Positions 1 through 5,103 of a DNA stretch of 5,103 bases are shown in pieces. A program made the translations under genes and the position numbers. Positions within the stretch are counted from its first letter, which is position 1. Each line of letters begins with the position of its first letter. A model generated the notes under the pieces. That model was given only the letters and a program-made list of their open reading frames with translations. It was not told the DNA's origin and did no database searches. Source of the stretch: an uncultured Rhodanobacter sp. (GTDB lineage Bacteria; Pseudomonadota; Gammaproteobacteria; Xanthomonadales; Rhodanobacteraceae); NCBI GenBank assembly GCA_903827735.1, contig CAIKJM010000400.1:1-5103 (forward strand), given 5' to 3'.

Positions 1-964
1 CCGCTTTCAGCGTCAGCAGGCGCGCCTGTTCGATCGCCATGCGCAGGTCGGCCACGATGTCCTTGTTGCCGCCCAGCTCGATCAGCGGCTTGCCGAAGGC
101 CACGCGCGCGCTGGCGCGCTCGCACAGCAACGACAGCGCCCTCTCGGAGGCGCCAATTGCGCGCATGCAGTGATGAATACGGCCCGGCCCAAGGCGGCCC
201 TGCGCGATCTCGAAACCGCGGCCGGTGCCGAGTATCACGTGATCCAGCGGCAGCCGCACGTCGGTAAAGCTGACCTCGCCATGGCCGGACGGCTCATCAT
301 AGGCATGGAACACCGGCAGCATGCGCTCGACCCTGACGCCCGGCGCATCGAGCGGGCACACCACCATCGTGTGCCGCTGGTGCGGCGGCGCATCGGGGTG
401 ACTCAGACCCATGAAAATCACCACGCGGCAGTGCGGATGACCGATGCCGGTGGACCACCACTTGCGCCCGTTCAGCACGATGTGATCGCCGTCGATCGTC
501 GCCGTCGCCTGCATATTGGTGGCGTCGGACGAGGCCACGTCCGGCTCGGTCATGCAGAACGCGGAGCGGATCTCGCCGTCGAGCAAGGGCTTCAGCCAGC
601 GCGACTTGTGCATGTCCGAGCCGTAGCGCAGCAGCACTTCCATATTGCCGGTGTCCGGCGCGTTGCAGTTGAAGATTTCCGGCGCGATAAACGAGTGGCC
701 CATGATCTCGGCCAGCGGCGCGTAGTCGACGTTGCTGAGGCCGGCGCCGTACTCGGGCTCGGACAAAAACAGGTTCCACAGCCCGGCCGCCTTCGCCTTG
801 GCCTTCAGCGTTTCCATCACCGCCGGCTGGTGCCAGGTGCGCCAGTCGCCGCTGCCCGTGAGCTCGTCGGCCACGATTTTTTCGGCGGGGTCGATTTCGT
901 CGCGCATGAAGCGGTTGAGCGTTTCCGCCAGCGCGCGCGAACGTTCGGAATGAGCGAAATCCAT
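1..964 (-). CDS. Acyl-CoA dehydrogenase, ACAD10/ACAD11-like (3' end cut by the window edge)
   Basis: FAD-dependent acyl-CoA dehydrogenase expected to introduce an alpha,beta double bond into an acyl-CoA in the cytoplasm and pass electrons to ETF. Reading down from 964 gives 321 codons without a stop, ending at the left edge; family members are about 400-420 residues, so the C-terminal part, including the region of the catalytic base, is missing. Visible motifs: NAPDTGNMEVL (101-111), the FAD/substrate signature FCMTEPDVASSDATN (136-150), GRKWWSTG (166-173), GRLGPGRIHHCMR (256-268) and RVAFGKPL (287-294). Several of these are near-identical to what I recall of the dehydrogenase domain of human ACAD11, so the subfamily call is strong. 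The ATG at 964 has an AGGAGA ribosome site 6 bases upstream. It is divergent from a LysR regulator, its likely controller. The substrate is not known; 4-hydroxyacyl-CoA metabolism is suggested only by the subfamily. Confidence 0.95.
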   Translation of the reverse strand, partial: MDFAHSERSRALAETLNRFMRDEIDPAEKIVADELTGSGDWRTWHQPAVMETLKAKAKAAGLWNLFLSEPEYGAGLSNVDYAPLAEIMGHSFIAPEIFNCNAPDTGNMEVLLRYGSDMHKSRWLKPLLDGEIRSAFCMTEPDVASSDATNMQATATIDGDHIVLNGRKWWSTGIGHPHCRVVIFMGLSHPDAPPHQRHTMVVCPLDAPGVRVERMLPVFHAYDEPSGHGEVSFTDVRLPLDHVILGTGRGFEIAQGRLGPGRIHHCMRAIGASERALSLLCERASARVAFGKPLIELGGNKDIVADLRMAIEQARLLTLKA

Positions 965-970
965 CGAGCT

Positions 971-976
971 TCTCCT
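971..976 (-). promoter_or_regulatory. Ribosome binding site of the acyl-CoA dehydrogenase
   Basis: Read on the minus strand this is AGGAGA, 6 bases before the ATG at 964. It is the best Shine-Dalgarno match in the window and fixes the start of the dehydrogenase, with the N-terminus reading MDFAHSERSRAL as usual for this family. Confidence 0.8.
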
Positions 977-1034
977 GCGGGTATGCCGTGGTTATTGCCC
1001 AAGCGTACGCCGGTCGGCGTCAATCAGTGACATG

Positions 1035-1063
1035 AATATCTTTTATATCTACCCATCAGCTAA
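1035..1063 (-). promoter_or_regulatory. Weak sigma-70-like promoter candidate for the dehydrogenase
   Basis: On the minus strand, TTAGCT (1063-1058) and GATATT (1040-1035) are separated by 17 bases, in an AT-rich patch that stands out in otherwise GC-rich DNA. The hexamers match the -35 and -10 consensus at only 3 and 4 of 6 positions. The weak -35 falls inside the LysR-box candidate at 1055-1069, which would suit a promoter needing or modulated by a regulator. On the plus strand, TAATAT at 1066-1071 could be a -10 for the regulator, but no good -35 accompanies it. This is inference from spacing and composition. Confidence 0.3.
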
Positions 1064-1069
1064 GCTAAT
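1055..1069. promoter_or_regulatory. LysR-type operator candidate (T-N11-A box)
   Basis: The 15-mer ATCAGCTAAGCTAAT is an imperfect palindrome centred on 1062, with 6 of 7 position pairs complementary. T1056 and A1068 give the T-N11-A pattern typical of binding sites of LysR-type regulators. It lies in the 152-bp gap between the divergently transcribed dehydrogenase and LysR genes, 48 bp before the regulator start and 91 bp before the dehydrogenase start. This is the classic position for autoregulation combined with control of the divergent target. Binding is inferred, not shown. Confidence 0.45.
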
Positions 1070-1096
1070 ATGCAGGATCGTGCAGCGCAGCATATT
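1067..1096. repeat. Inverted repeat upstream of the LysR gene
   Basis: AATATGC (1067-1073) and GCATATT (1090-1096) are a perfect 7-bp inverted repeat with a 16-base spacer. The left arm overlaps the LysR-box candidate by three bases. It could be a second regulator subsite or a weak hairpin in the leader of the regulator mRNA. A 7-bp repeat of this spacing can easily arise by chance. Confidence 0.3.
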
Positions 1097-1116
1097 GATT
1101 GGACTGAAGCTCGCCT

Positions 1117-2043
1117 ATGAACCGCCCTGACTTGCGCATGGATCTGAATCTTTTCCGCGTGCTGGACGCCATCCATACGCATGGCGGCATCAGCGCGGCG
1201 GCGCGGGCGCTGCACCTGACCCAGCCGGCGATTACTCATTCGCTCAACCGCCTGCGTGAATTGTTTGGCGATCCGCTGTTCGTGCGCCAGGGCAACCGAG
1301 TGGTGCCGACGCACAAGGCGCGCAGCGTCATGGCCGAAGTGCAGCTGCACCTGCGCGGCCTGCAGGCCACCACGCAGATGCACGCGAGCTTTCGCGCCGA
1401 CGAACTGGACATGACCTTCACCGTCGGCTTTCGCGACGTACTGGAGTCCATCGTGTTTCCGCCGCTGCTGGCGAAGATGGCCAAGCTCGCGCCGCACGCG
1501 CATATCGTCAGCCGGCGCATCGCCGCCGCGGATGTCGATCGCGAATTGAGCGCCGGCACGATCGATCTGGTAGTGGATCGGCGGCTGCAGGCCGGGCCGC
1601 GGTGGAGCAGCCGACACCTGCTGGACGAGTCGCTGGTAGTCGGCATGCGCGCGAAGCACCCGCTGGCAGGCGGCGCGTTGCGGCGTAGCGACTATCTCAG
1701 CGCACGCCACGTGGCGGTTTCCCAGCTCGGTGAGGCCGTGCCGCTGGACGTGCTGCTGGCGCAGGACGGTCGAGCGCGCGATATCCAGCTGGTCTGCCAA
1801 CATTATTTCTCCGCCTGCCAGGTCGCCGCGTCCAGCGACCTGCTGCTGACCATGCCCCGCTCGTACGCCGACTGCTTTTCACAGCTGCTGCCGATCGTGG
1901 TGCAGCCGCTGCCGATCAAGCTGAAGCCGATTCCGATTCTTGCCTACTGGCACCCGTCGAAGAACGACGACCGCGCCCACGAATGGTTCCGCCAGCTGGT
2001 GTTCGAGATCATCGGCACTGCGCCGGAATTCAACGATCGCTGA
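1117..2043 (+). CDS. LysR family transcriptional regulator
   Basis: DNA-binding regulator of 308 residues, the usual length for the family. The N-terminal winged helix-turn-helix spans about residues 9-67: MDLNLFRVLDAIHTHGGISA, then ARALHLTQPAITHSLNRLRE, then LFGDPLFVRQGNRVVPT, all standard LysR positions. A linker helix follows to about residue 90, and a periplasmic-binding-protein-like effector domain runs from about 97 to 297. The ending ILAYWHPSKNDDRAHEWFRQ resembles the NodD-like group of effector domains. The start at 1117 has only a weak upstream GAAG; an in-frame ATG at 1138 (MDLNLF) is an equally plausible start and gives 301 residues. It diverges from the acyl-CoA dehydrogenase gene, with a T-N11-A box candidate between them, so that gene is its likely target and an acyl-CoA or carboxylic acid its likely inducer. 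The effector cannot be read from sequence. Confidence 0.95.
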   Translation: MNRPDLRMDLNLFRVLDAIHTHGGISAAARALHLTQPAITHSLNRLRELFGDPLFVRQGNRVVPTHKARSVMAEVQLHLRGLQATTQMHASFRADELDMTFTVGFRDVLESIVFPPLLAKMAKLAPHAHIVSRRIAAADVDRELSAGTIDLVVDRRLQAGPRWSSRHLLDESLVVGMRAKHPLAGGALRRSDYLSARHVAVSQLGEAVPLDVLLAQDGRARDIQLVCQHYFSACQVAASSDLLLTMPRSYADCFSQLLPIVVQPLPIKLKPIPILAYWHPSKNDDRAHEWFRQLVFEIIGTAPEFNDR

Positions 2044-2075
2044 GCCTTAGCGCTCGCCGACCATACCGATCCGAA

Positions 2076-2097
2076 CTCGCTTGCCTAGAGGCGCGAG
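2076..2097 (+). terminator. Hairpin after the LysR gene, possible terminator
   Basis: CTCGC (2076-2080) pairs with GCGAG (2093-2097), and GCC (2083-2085) with GGC (2090-2092). This gives an 8-bp stem with a two-base bulge (TT) and a TAGA tetraloop. It sits 33 bases after the LysR stop codon in the 77-bp gap between convergent genes, where a terminator is expected. No T-run follows on either strand, so it is not a canonical intrinsic terminator. Confidence 0.3.
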
Positions 2098-2120
2098 CGG
2101 CTCGGTAAACCGGGTGACGC

Positions 2121-2909
2121 TTACGAACCGCTGCCGTTTTTTGGCGGCAGCGGTTTGCCGTCCTTGGTTTGCACCGGCTGCAGCGGTTCGACGGTGACGT
2201 GACCGTGCCAGTCTTCGAAAACATCGGCCGCTTTTTTGTCGATCTGTACGGCGAGCGTCGTTGTCTGCGGACAAGCCATCGCCTGGTCGGGCCCTATCGT
2301 GCTGCCCGCCAGCTGCGCGGCATCAAACATACCCTGCATGCAATAACTCGATCCGATGCCCTTACTGCGCAGCATCTGCATGCCGTCACGGTAGCGCGCT
2401 TCCGCGCGTGTGGCGGCGGTCGCATCAGCGTAGGTCGGCTGCAAATCGTGCAGCAGTTTTCCGGACTCGGCGCGCTCGCGCGCAGACAGGTGCGCGCGCA
2501 GCTCGACATAAGCCTGATAGAAGCGCTCGGTGTGCCGCTCGGCCGCCAGCGCCAGCCACGCCAGGGCAAGTGGGCGATTCACCGGCTGGTGGTCACCATT
2601 AAGCGCCATCACACCCAACACATATTGCGCAGGCTTGCTGGCCCAGGATGCCGCCGTGTGGAAAAACCTCTGCGCCTCGCCGTAGTTCTTCTCGCCGTAG
2701 CTTTGCGAAGCGAGGCAGTAGTAGTAATCGGCGGGCAGAAATTTTTCCAGGCCAATGATGCAGCGCGTGTCGGCCAGCTGTTTGTCGGTCGGCGGCGGCT
2801 GGTCGATTGCCTGTGCGCGCGTCGCGCCTATCAGGCCAAATGCCAGCAGCCCGGTGACCAGAGTCGTGCCAACAAACCCGACCGCTTTACTTCCATATCT
2901 GCGCCACAT
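2121..2909 (-). CDS. Exported protein with Sel1/TPR-like repeats, function unknown
   Basis: A 262-residue protein I cannot assign to a named gene. Residues 1-34 look like a signal peptide: positive N-terminus (MWRRYGSK), a hydrophobic stretch at about 9-29 and a probable cut after ATRAQA, so the mature protein is probably periplasmic. Residues about 63-125 resemble two helical repeats of the Sel1/TPR type; the second, from AQYVLGVMALNG to ALAWLALAAER (94-125), matches the Sel1 pattern of A-x-Y-x-L-G ... G ... A-x-x-W-x-x-x-A-A. Such repeats usually mediate protein contacts. Four cysteines (50, 65, 190, 213) remain in the mature part and could form disulfides. The tail is rich in Pro, Lys and Gly. 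The ATG at 2909 has GGAG (2917-2920) 7 bases upstream. It is convergent with the LysR gene and divergent from another exported protein. Confidence 0.85.
   Translation of the reverse strand: MWRRYGSKAVGFVGTTLVTGLLAFGLIGATRAQAIDQPPPTDKQLADTRCIIGLEKFLPADYYYCLASQSYGEKNYGEAQRFFHTAASWASKPAQYVLGVMALNGDHQPVNRPLALAWLALAAERHTERFYQAYVELRAHLSARERAESGKLLHDLQPTYADATAATRAEARYRDGMQMLRSKGIGSSYCMQGMFDAAQLAGSTIGPDQAMACPQTTTLAVQIDKKAADVFEDWHGHVTVEPLQPVQTKDGKPLPPKNGSGS
2126..2155. repeat. Perfect 11-bp hairpin at the 3' end of the Sel1-like gene
   Basis: AACCGCTGCCG (2126-2136) and CGGCAGCGGTT (2145-2155) are perfectly complementary with an 8-base loop (2137-2144) containing six Ts on the plus strand. The structure covers the last codons of the Sel1-like gene and ends 2 bases before its stop codon (2123-2121). 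It is GC-rich and stable like a terminator stem, but no U-tract follows in either direction. It may stop or pause convergent transcripts, or protect the mRNA 3' end. Confidence 0.5.
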
Positions 2910-2958
2910 CGCTTTACTCCGTTTGTCGTTGTTTTATCGAGCTCCGATGATATGGAAG
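2890..2958. repeat. 10-bp inverted repeat flanking the start codon of the Sel1-like gene
   Basis: CTTCCATATC (2890-2899) and GATATGGAAG (2949-2958) are perfectly complementary, separated by 49 bases. In the minus-strand mRNA one arm lies in the leader and the other covers codons 4-7, enclosing the GGAG ribosome site and the ATG at 2909. A long-range stem could modulate translation. The long loop and the odds of a chance 10-mer pair in 5 kb keep confidence low. Confidence 0.3.
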
Positions 2959-3149
2959 CACGATGACGCTTTGAAATTCCAGCATCGGGTGACCACGGCA
3001 TTCGAAAAGCGCAAGACGTGCAGCGCAAGCTTTGCCGTGCGTGATGGAAAGCCTTGCGCCGGGCCTGAAGCCGCGAGGCACCGTCGAAACTTATTGCGTT
3101 CATTGCGCTAATCTTCATCGGCACGAACGTCGGGAGGAAGACATCTGCG
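2910..3149. other. Divergent intergenic spacer between two exported-protein genes
   Basis: This 240-bp stretch, less GC-rich than the neighbouring genes, separates the Sel1-like gene (minus) from the small exported protein (plus) and should hold both promoters. I find no convincing -35/-10 pair on either strand. It contains the right arm of the repeat at 2949-2958 and the hairpin with direct repeats at 3008-3059. Short reading frames that cross it lack ribosome sites and protein-like composition, so I annotate no gene here. Confidence 0.6.
3008..3059 (+). repeat. AGCGCAAG direct repeats and bulged hairpin
   Basis: AGCGCAAG occurs at 3008-3015 and again at 3022-3029, 14 bases apart start to start. 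The second copy, read on as GCGCAAGCTTT (3023-3033), pairs with AAAGCCTTGCGC (3048-3059) as an 11-bp stem with one bulged C and a 14-base loop. The first copy's GCGCAAG (3009-3015) could compete for the same 3' arm (3053-3059). It may be an operator with repeated half-sites or a leader structure of the gene at 3150. No T-run follows, so it is not an obvious terminator. Confidence 0.35.
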
Positions 3150-3587
3150 ATGAAACTCGGTACTGCCACGATGCTTGCTATGGCCGCTTTGACCCTATGG
3201 CCGCCCGTTTCGACTGCCCAGTCGGCGCCGTATAGCGAGAACGCGGCCCTGTTCGTGGCCGAACATCTCGACGTGCTGTCCATCCCCAGTTCGATCTATG
3301 CACGCAGGAAACCCGGCGCGAATACATTGAAGGATTACGGTTTCGCCGATTTCGAAAAGATCGATGGCGGCGTCCGAACCATCGATCAGGAAAGGCACTG
3401 GCTTTTTGGTATTCGGATCGTCGAAGACAACGGCGGCATCAAGGTGCTTTGCATACAGGACGGGCCACGGATAGACATGAGCTCTCCGAGTCAGACCACC
3501 GTCGAGGTCAAGCTTGGCCGTGACGGGCTATTCCATGGCACCGGCCGTTTTCCGCAAAGCGACCAGTGTCCGCCGTTTCAACGCTGA
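3150..3587 (+). CDS. Small exported protein, function unknown
   Basis: A 145-residue protein I do not recognise. The N-terminus MKLGTATMLAMAALTLWPPV reads as a signal peptide with likely cleavage after STA (residues 21-23), leaving about 122 residues in the periplasm or outside. The mature part has a beta-rich pattern, for example HWLFGIRIVED and GGIKVLCIQDGP, then TTVEVKLGRDGLFHGTG, and two cysteines (101 and 140) that could form one disulfide. No lipobox is seen: there is no cysteine near the cleavage site. The start is supported by a GGAGGAAG ribosome site at 3133-3140. It diverges from the Sel1-like exported protein across 240 bp and converges on dapE with 37 bp between stop codons, so it is probably monocistronic. 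Its composition is somewhat less GC-rich than that of dapE. Signal peptide and ribosome site make it a real gene, but no function can be given. Confidence 0.8.
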   Translation: MKLGTATMLAMAALTLWPPVSTAQSAPYSENAALFVAEHLDVLSIPSSIYARRKPGANTLKDYGFADFEKIDGGVRTIDQERHWLFGIRIVEDNGGIKVLCIQDGPRIDMSSPSQTTVEVKLGRDGLFHGTGRFPQSDQCPPFQR

Positions 3588-3624
3588 AGATGGTCAGACG
3601 CGCAGATACGCGCGCGCATTAGCG

Positions 3625-4764
3625 TCACACCAACAGTCGTTCGCACACCGCCTGGTAGATCGCCGGAAGCTGCTCCAGCTCATGCACCGCCACGCATTCG
3701 TCGACCTTGTGGATCGTCGCGTTGACCGGACCGATCTCCACCACTTCGGTACCCAGCAACGCAATAAAGCGACCATCGGAGGTGCCTCCGCCGGTGCTCT
3801 GATCGGGATCGATCTGGCAAAGATCGCGGCATACGGCGACGACGGTTTCGCGCAGCTTTCCGCCGGGCGGCGTGAGAAACGGCTGACCCGACAGCTGCCA
3901 GTCGATATGGAAATCCAGGCCGTGCTTGCGCAGGATCGCCTCGCTGCGTGCCCGCAGGTCTTCGGCGCGACTGGCGGTGCTGTAGCGGAAGTTGAACAGC
4001 GCGGTCAGCGTGCCCGGGATCACGTTGTTGGCGCCGGTGCCCGCATTGAGGTTGGATACCTGCATCGAGGTCGGTGGAAAGTCGGCGTTGCCTTCGTCCC
4101 AGCGCTCGGCCGCCAGCTCGGCGAGCGCCGGGCCGAAGGCATGAATCGGATTGAGCGCTTTTTCAGGGTAGGCCACGTGACCCTGAATACCGCGCACCGT
4201 CAGCGTCGCCGACAGCGAACCACGGCGACCCACGCGGATCAGATCGCCCAGCCTTTCCTTGGCTGACGGCTCGCCCACCACACAGAATTCGATGCGCTCG
4301 TCATTTACACGAAAGTGCTCGATCACTTTGCGCACGCCGTCGATGGCTACGCCTTCTTCGTCGCTGGTGATCAGCAGGCCGACGCGGCCGGAGTGATCCG
4401 TATGTGCACTGACAAACTGCTCAAGCGCTACCACCATGGCCGCCACCGAGCCTTTCATATCGGCGGCACCACGGCCGTATAGACGGCCATTCGTTATCGT
4501 TGGTTCGAATGGCGGATTTTGCCAGGACGCCTCCGGACCGCTGGGAACGACGTCGGTATGACCGAGAAACATCAGCGTCGGGCCGGAGTCATTCGAACCG
4601 CGATGCGTGGCCCAGAGATTGTCGACGTTGCCGTAGCGCAGGTGTTCCACTCTGAAACCGACGCGCGCCAGCCGCTCGGCGATAAGCGCCTGGCAGCCGG
4701 CATCGTCCGGCGTGACCGAGCGGCGGCGTATGAGTTCGCAGGTGAGGTCCAGCACGTCGCTCAT
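3625..4764 (-). CDS. dapE: Succinyl-diaminopimelate desuccinylase DapE
   Basis: Cytoplasmic di-zinc M20-family hydrolase that converts N-succinyl-LL-2,6-diaminopimelate and water into LL-diaminopimelate and succinate, in the succinylase branch of lysine and peptidoglycan precursor synthesis. It has 379 residues from the ATG at 4764, against about 375 in E. coli. Metal ligands and catalytic residues are intact: H69 and D71 in GHTDVVP, D102 in GAADMKG, the E136-E137 pair in TSDEEG (E136 the general base), E165 in VVGEPS, and H352 in NATIHKVDE. H196 in the dimerisation domain (GHVAYP), N246/N247 in GANNVIPG, and the substrate-binding STGGGTSDGRF (323-333) are also present. A GTG at 4785 would add seven residues, but the family normally starts at MSDVLDL. 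No strong ribosome site precedes either start, which suits translational coupling to the ArsC-like gene ending 24 bases upstream. The enzyme looks fully functional. Confidence 0.98.
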   Translation of the reverse strand: MSDVLDLTCELIRRRSVTPDDAGCQALIAERLARVGFRVEHLRYGNVDNLWATHRGSNDSGPTLMFLGHTDVVPSGPEASWQNPPFEPTITNGRLYGRGAADMKGSVAAMVVALEQFVSAHTDHSGRVGLLITSDEEGVAIDGVRKVIEHFRVNDERIEFCVVGEPSAKERLGDLIRVGRRGSLSATLTVRGIQGHVAYPEKALNPIHAFGPALAELAAERWDEGNADFPPTSMQVSNLNAGTGANNVIPGTLTALFNFRYSTASRAEDLRARSEAILRKHGLDFHIDWQLSGQPFLTPPGGKLRETVVAVCRDLCQIDPDQSTGGGTSDGRFIALLGTEVVEIGPVNATIHKVDECVAVHELEQLPAIYQAVCERLLV

Positions 4765-4788
4765 GGTCGGTTGCTCATCTTGCACAGG

Positions 4789-5103
4789 TCAGTGTTTCGC
4801 TTTGCCCTTGCCGAGCAGGCGCTCGTAGCTACCACCGGTAAAACCGACCGCTACATGGCCATCGGGCGTGACCGTGATCGGCTGGCGCAGAATTTCGGGG
4901 TGTTCGCGGATCAGCAGCGTCCACTCCGGGTCGCTGCCGGGGTTGCGCCGTTGCTGCAGCAGGCCTTTCCAGCCGGTTCCGCTGCGATCGACCAGCGCAT
5001 CCCAGCCGCCGAGCAAAGCGGCCCACGCTTTAAGCGCCTCAGGCTCGGGCCGCTCACGCTGCAAATCGACGAAGCGGTAATCCGGCCCGAAGCGATCGAG
5101 CCA
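4789..5103 (-). CDS. yffB: ArsC/Spx-family protein of the YffB type (5' end cut by the window edge)
   Basis: Thioredoxin-fold protein of the ArsC family, YffB subgroup, a small cytoplasmic protein of uncertain role, often annotated as arsenate reductase. The frame stays open to the right edge, giving 104 residues beginning WLDRFGPDYRFVDLQRERP; full-length members are about 118, so only the N-terminal strand and its Cys motif (NCDT in E. coli YffB) are missing. Family features visible: DYRFVDLQRERP, WDALVDRSGTGWKGL (the S-G-T-G-W segment matching R-G-T-T-W of YffB), HPEILRQPITVTPDG with the cis-proline region, and GFTGGSYERLL near the end. A TTG at 5064 could start a shorter frame, but homology continues upstream of it, so the true start lies outside the window. 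It lies 24 bases upstream of dapE on the same strand, the arrangement seen in E. coli, so the two are likely co-transcribed. Arsenate reduction should not be assumed from the family name. Confidence 0.92.
   Translation of the reverse strand, partial: WLDRFGPDYRFVDLQRERPEPEALKAWAALLGGWDALVDRSGTGWKGLLQQRRNPGSDPEWTLLIREHPEILRQPITVTPDGHVAVGFTGGSYERLLGKGKAKH

Noticed and set aside
170..1030. Long plus-strand open frame of 286 codons opposite the dehydrogenase
   Set aside because: It is the antisense of a well-supported acyl-CoA dehydrogenase. Its product is rich in Arg, His and Ala with no domain pattern, as expected for a shadow frame in GC-rich DNA.
1060..1803. Minus-strand open frame of 247 codons opposite the LysR gene
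   Set aside because: It is antisense to a clear LysR regulator, has low-complexity Arg/Gln/Ala composition and no plausible ribosome site.
2169..2966. Plus-strand open frame of 265 codons opposite the Sel1-like gene
   Set aside because: The minus-strand frame has a signal peptide, helical repeats and a ribosome site; this one is Arg-rich with no recognisable structure.
3032..3235. Short plus-strand frame of 67 codons before the small exported protein
   Set aside because: It overlaps the next gene's start and signal peptide, has no ribosome site and looks like chance sequence despite several Cys and His residues.
2831..3283. Minus-strand open frame of 150 codons spanning the 2910-3149 spacer
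   Set aside because: It overlaps the starts of two better supported genes on both sides, and its composition is not protein-like, with no domain pattern.
3599..3613. CGCG/GCGC self-complementary run between the 3587 and 3625 stop codons
   Set aside because: Only a 4-bp stem can form and no T-run follows, so it is not supported as a terminator for either convergent gene.
3514..4266. Plus-strand open frame of 250 codons opposite dapE
   Set aside because: It is antisense to an intact dapE with all catalytic residues; the product is Arg/Gln/His-rich shadow sequence.
4765..4788. Lysine riboswitch or attenuator upstream of dapE
   Set aside because: The gap to the upstream gene is only 24 bases, with no room for a riboswitch and no leader-peptide pattern; regulation, if any, must be upstream of yffB outside the window.

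Overview
The window is GC-rich, housekeeping-type chromosomal DNA. It most likely comes from a gammaproteobacterium; the Xanthomonadales/Rhodanobacteraceae are a reasonable guess from the high GC, the adjacent pair of a YffB-type ArsC-family gene and dapE, and the style of the small exported proteins. That placement is inference and no marker gene fixes it. There is no mobile element, CRISPR array, tRNA or rRNA.

Layout: (1) 1-964, minus strand: most of an acyl-CoA dehydrogenase closely resembling the ACAD10/ACAD11 subfamily, cut by the left edge. (2) 965-1116: a 152-bp divergent promoter region with a good LysR-type operator candidate at 1055-1069. (3) 1117-2043, plus strand: a LysR-type regulator, probably controlling the dehydrogenase. 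(4) 2044-2120: a short convergent gap with a hairpin; a second, perfect 11-bp hairpin lies just inside the end of the next gene. (5) 2121-2909, minus strand: an exported protein with Sel1/TPR-like helical repeats. (6) 2910-3149: a 240-bp divergent spacer with repeats and a hairpin. (7) 3150-3587, plus strand: a small exported protein of unknown function. (8) 3625-4764, minus strand: dapE, complete with all metal ligands. (9) 4789-5103, minus strand: a YffB-type ArsC/Spx-family gene directly upstream of dapE, cut by the right edge.

Three functional units can be read. The regulator and dehydrogenase form a typical LysR divergon, probably for oxidation of an acyl-CoA, possibly a 4-hydroxyacyl-CoA-derived substrate as for ACAD11 and LvaC. 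The yffB-dapE pair belongs to diaminopimelate/lysine synthesis. Between them are two divergently transcribed genes for predicted exported proteins of unknown role. No clearly new multi-gene system is visible. The most useful leads are the ACAD11-type gene, whose expected kinase partner would lie off the left edge, the LysR operator candidate, and the RNA-scale inverted repeats around the Sel1-like gene.
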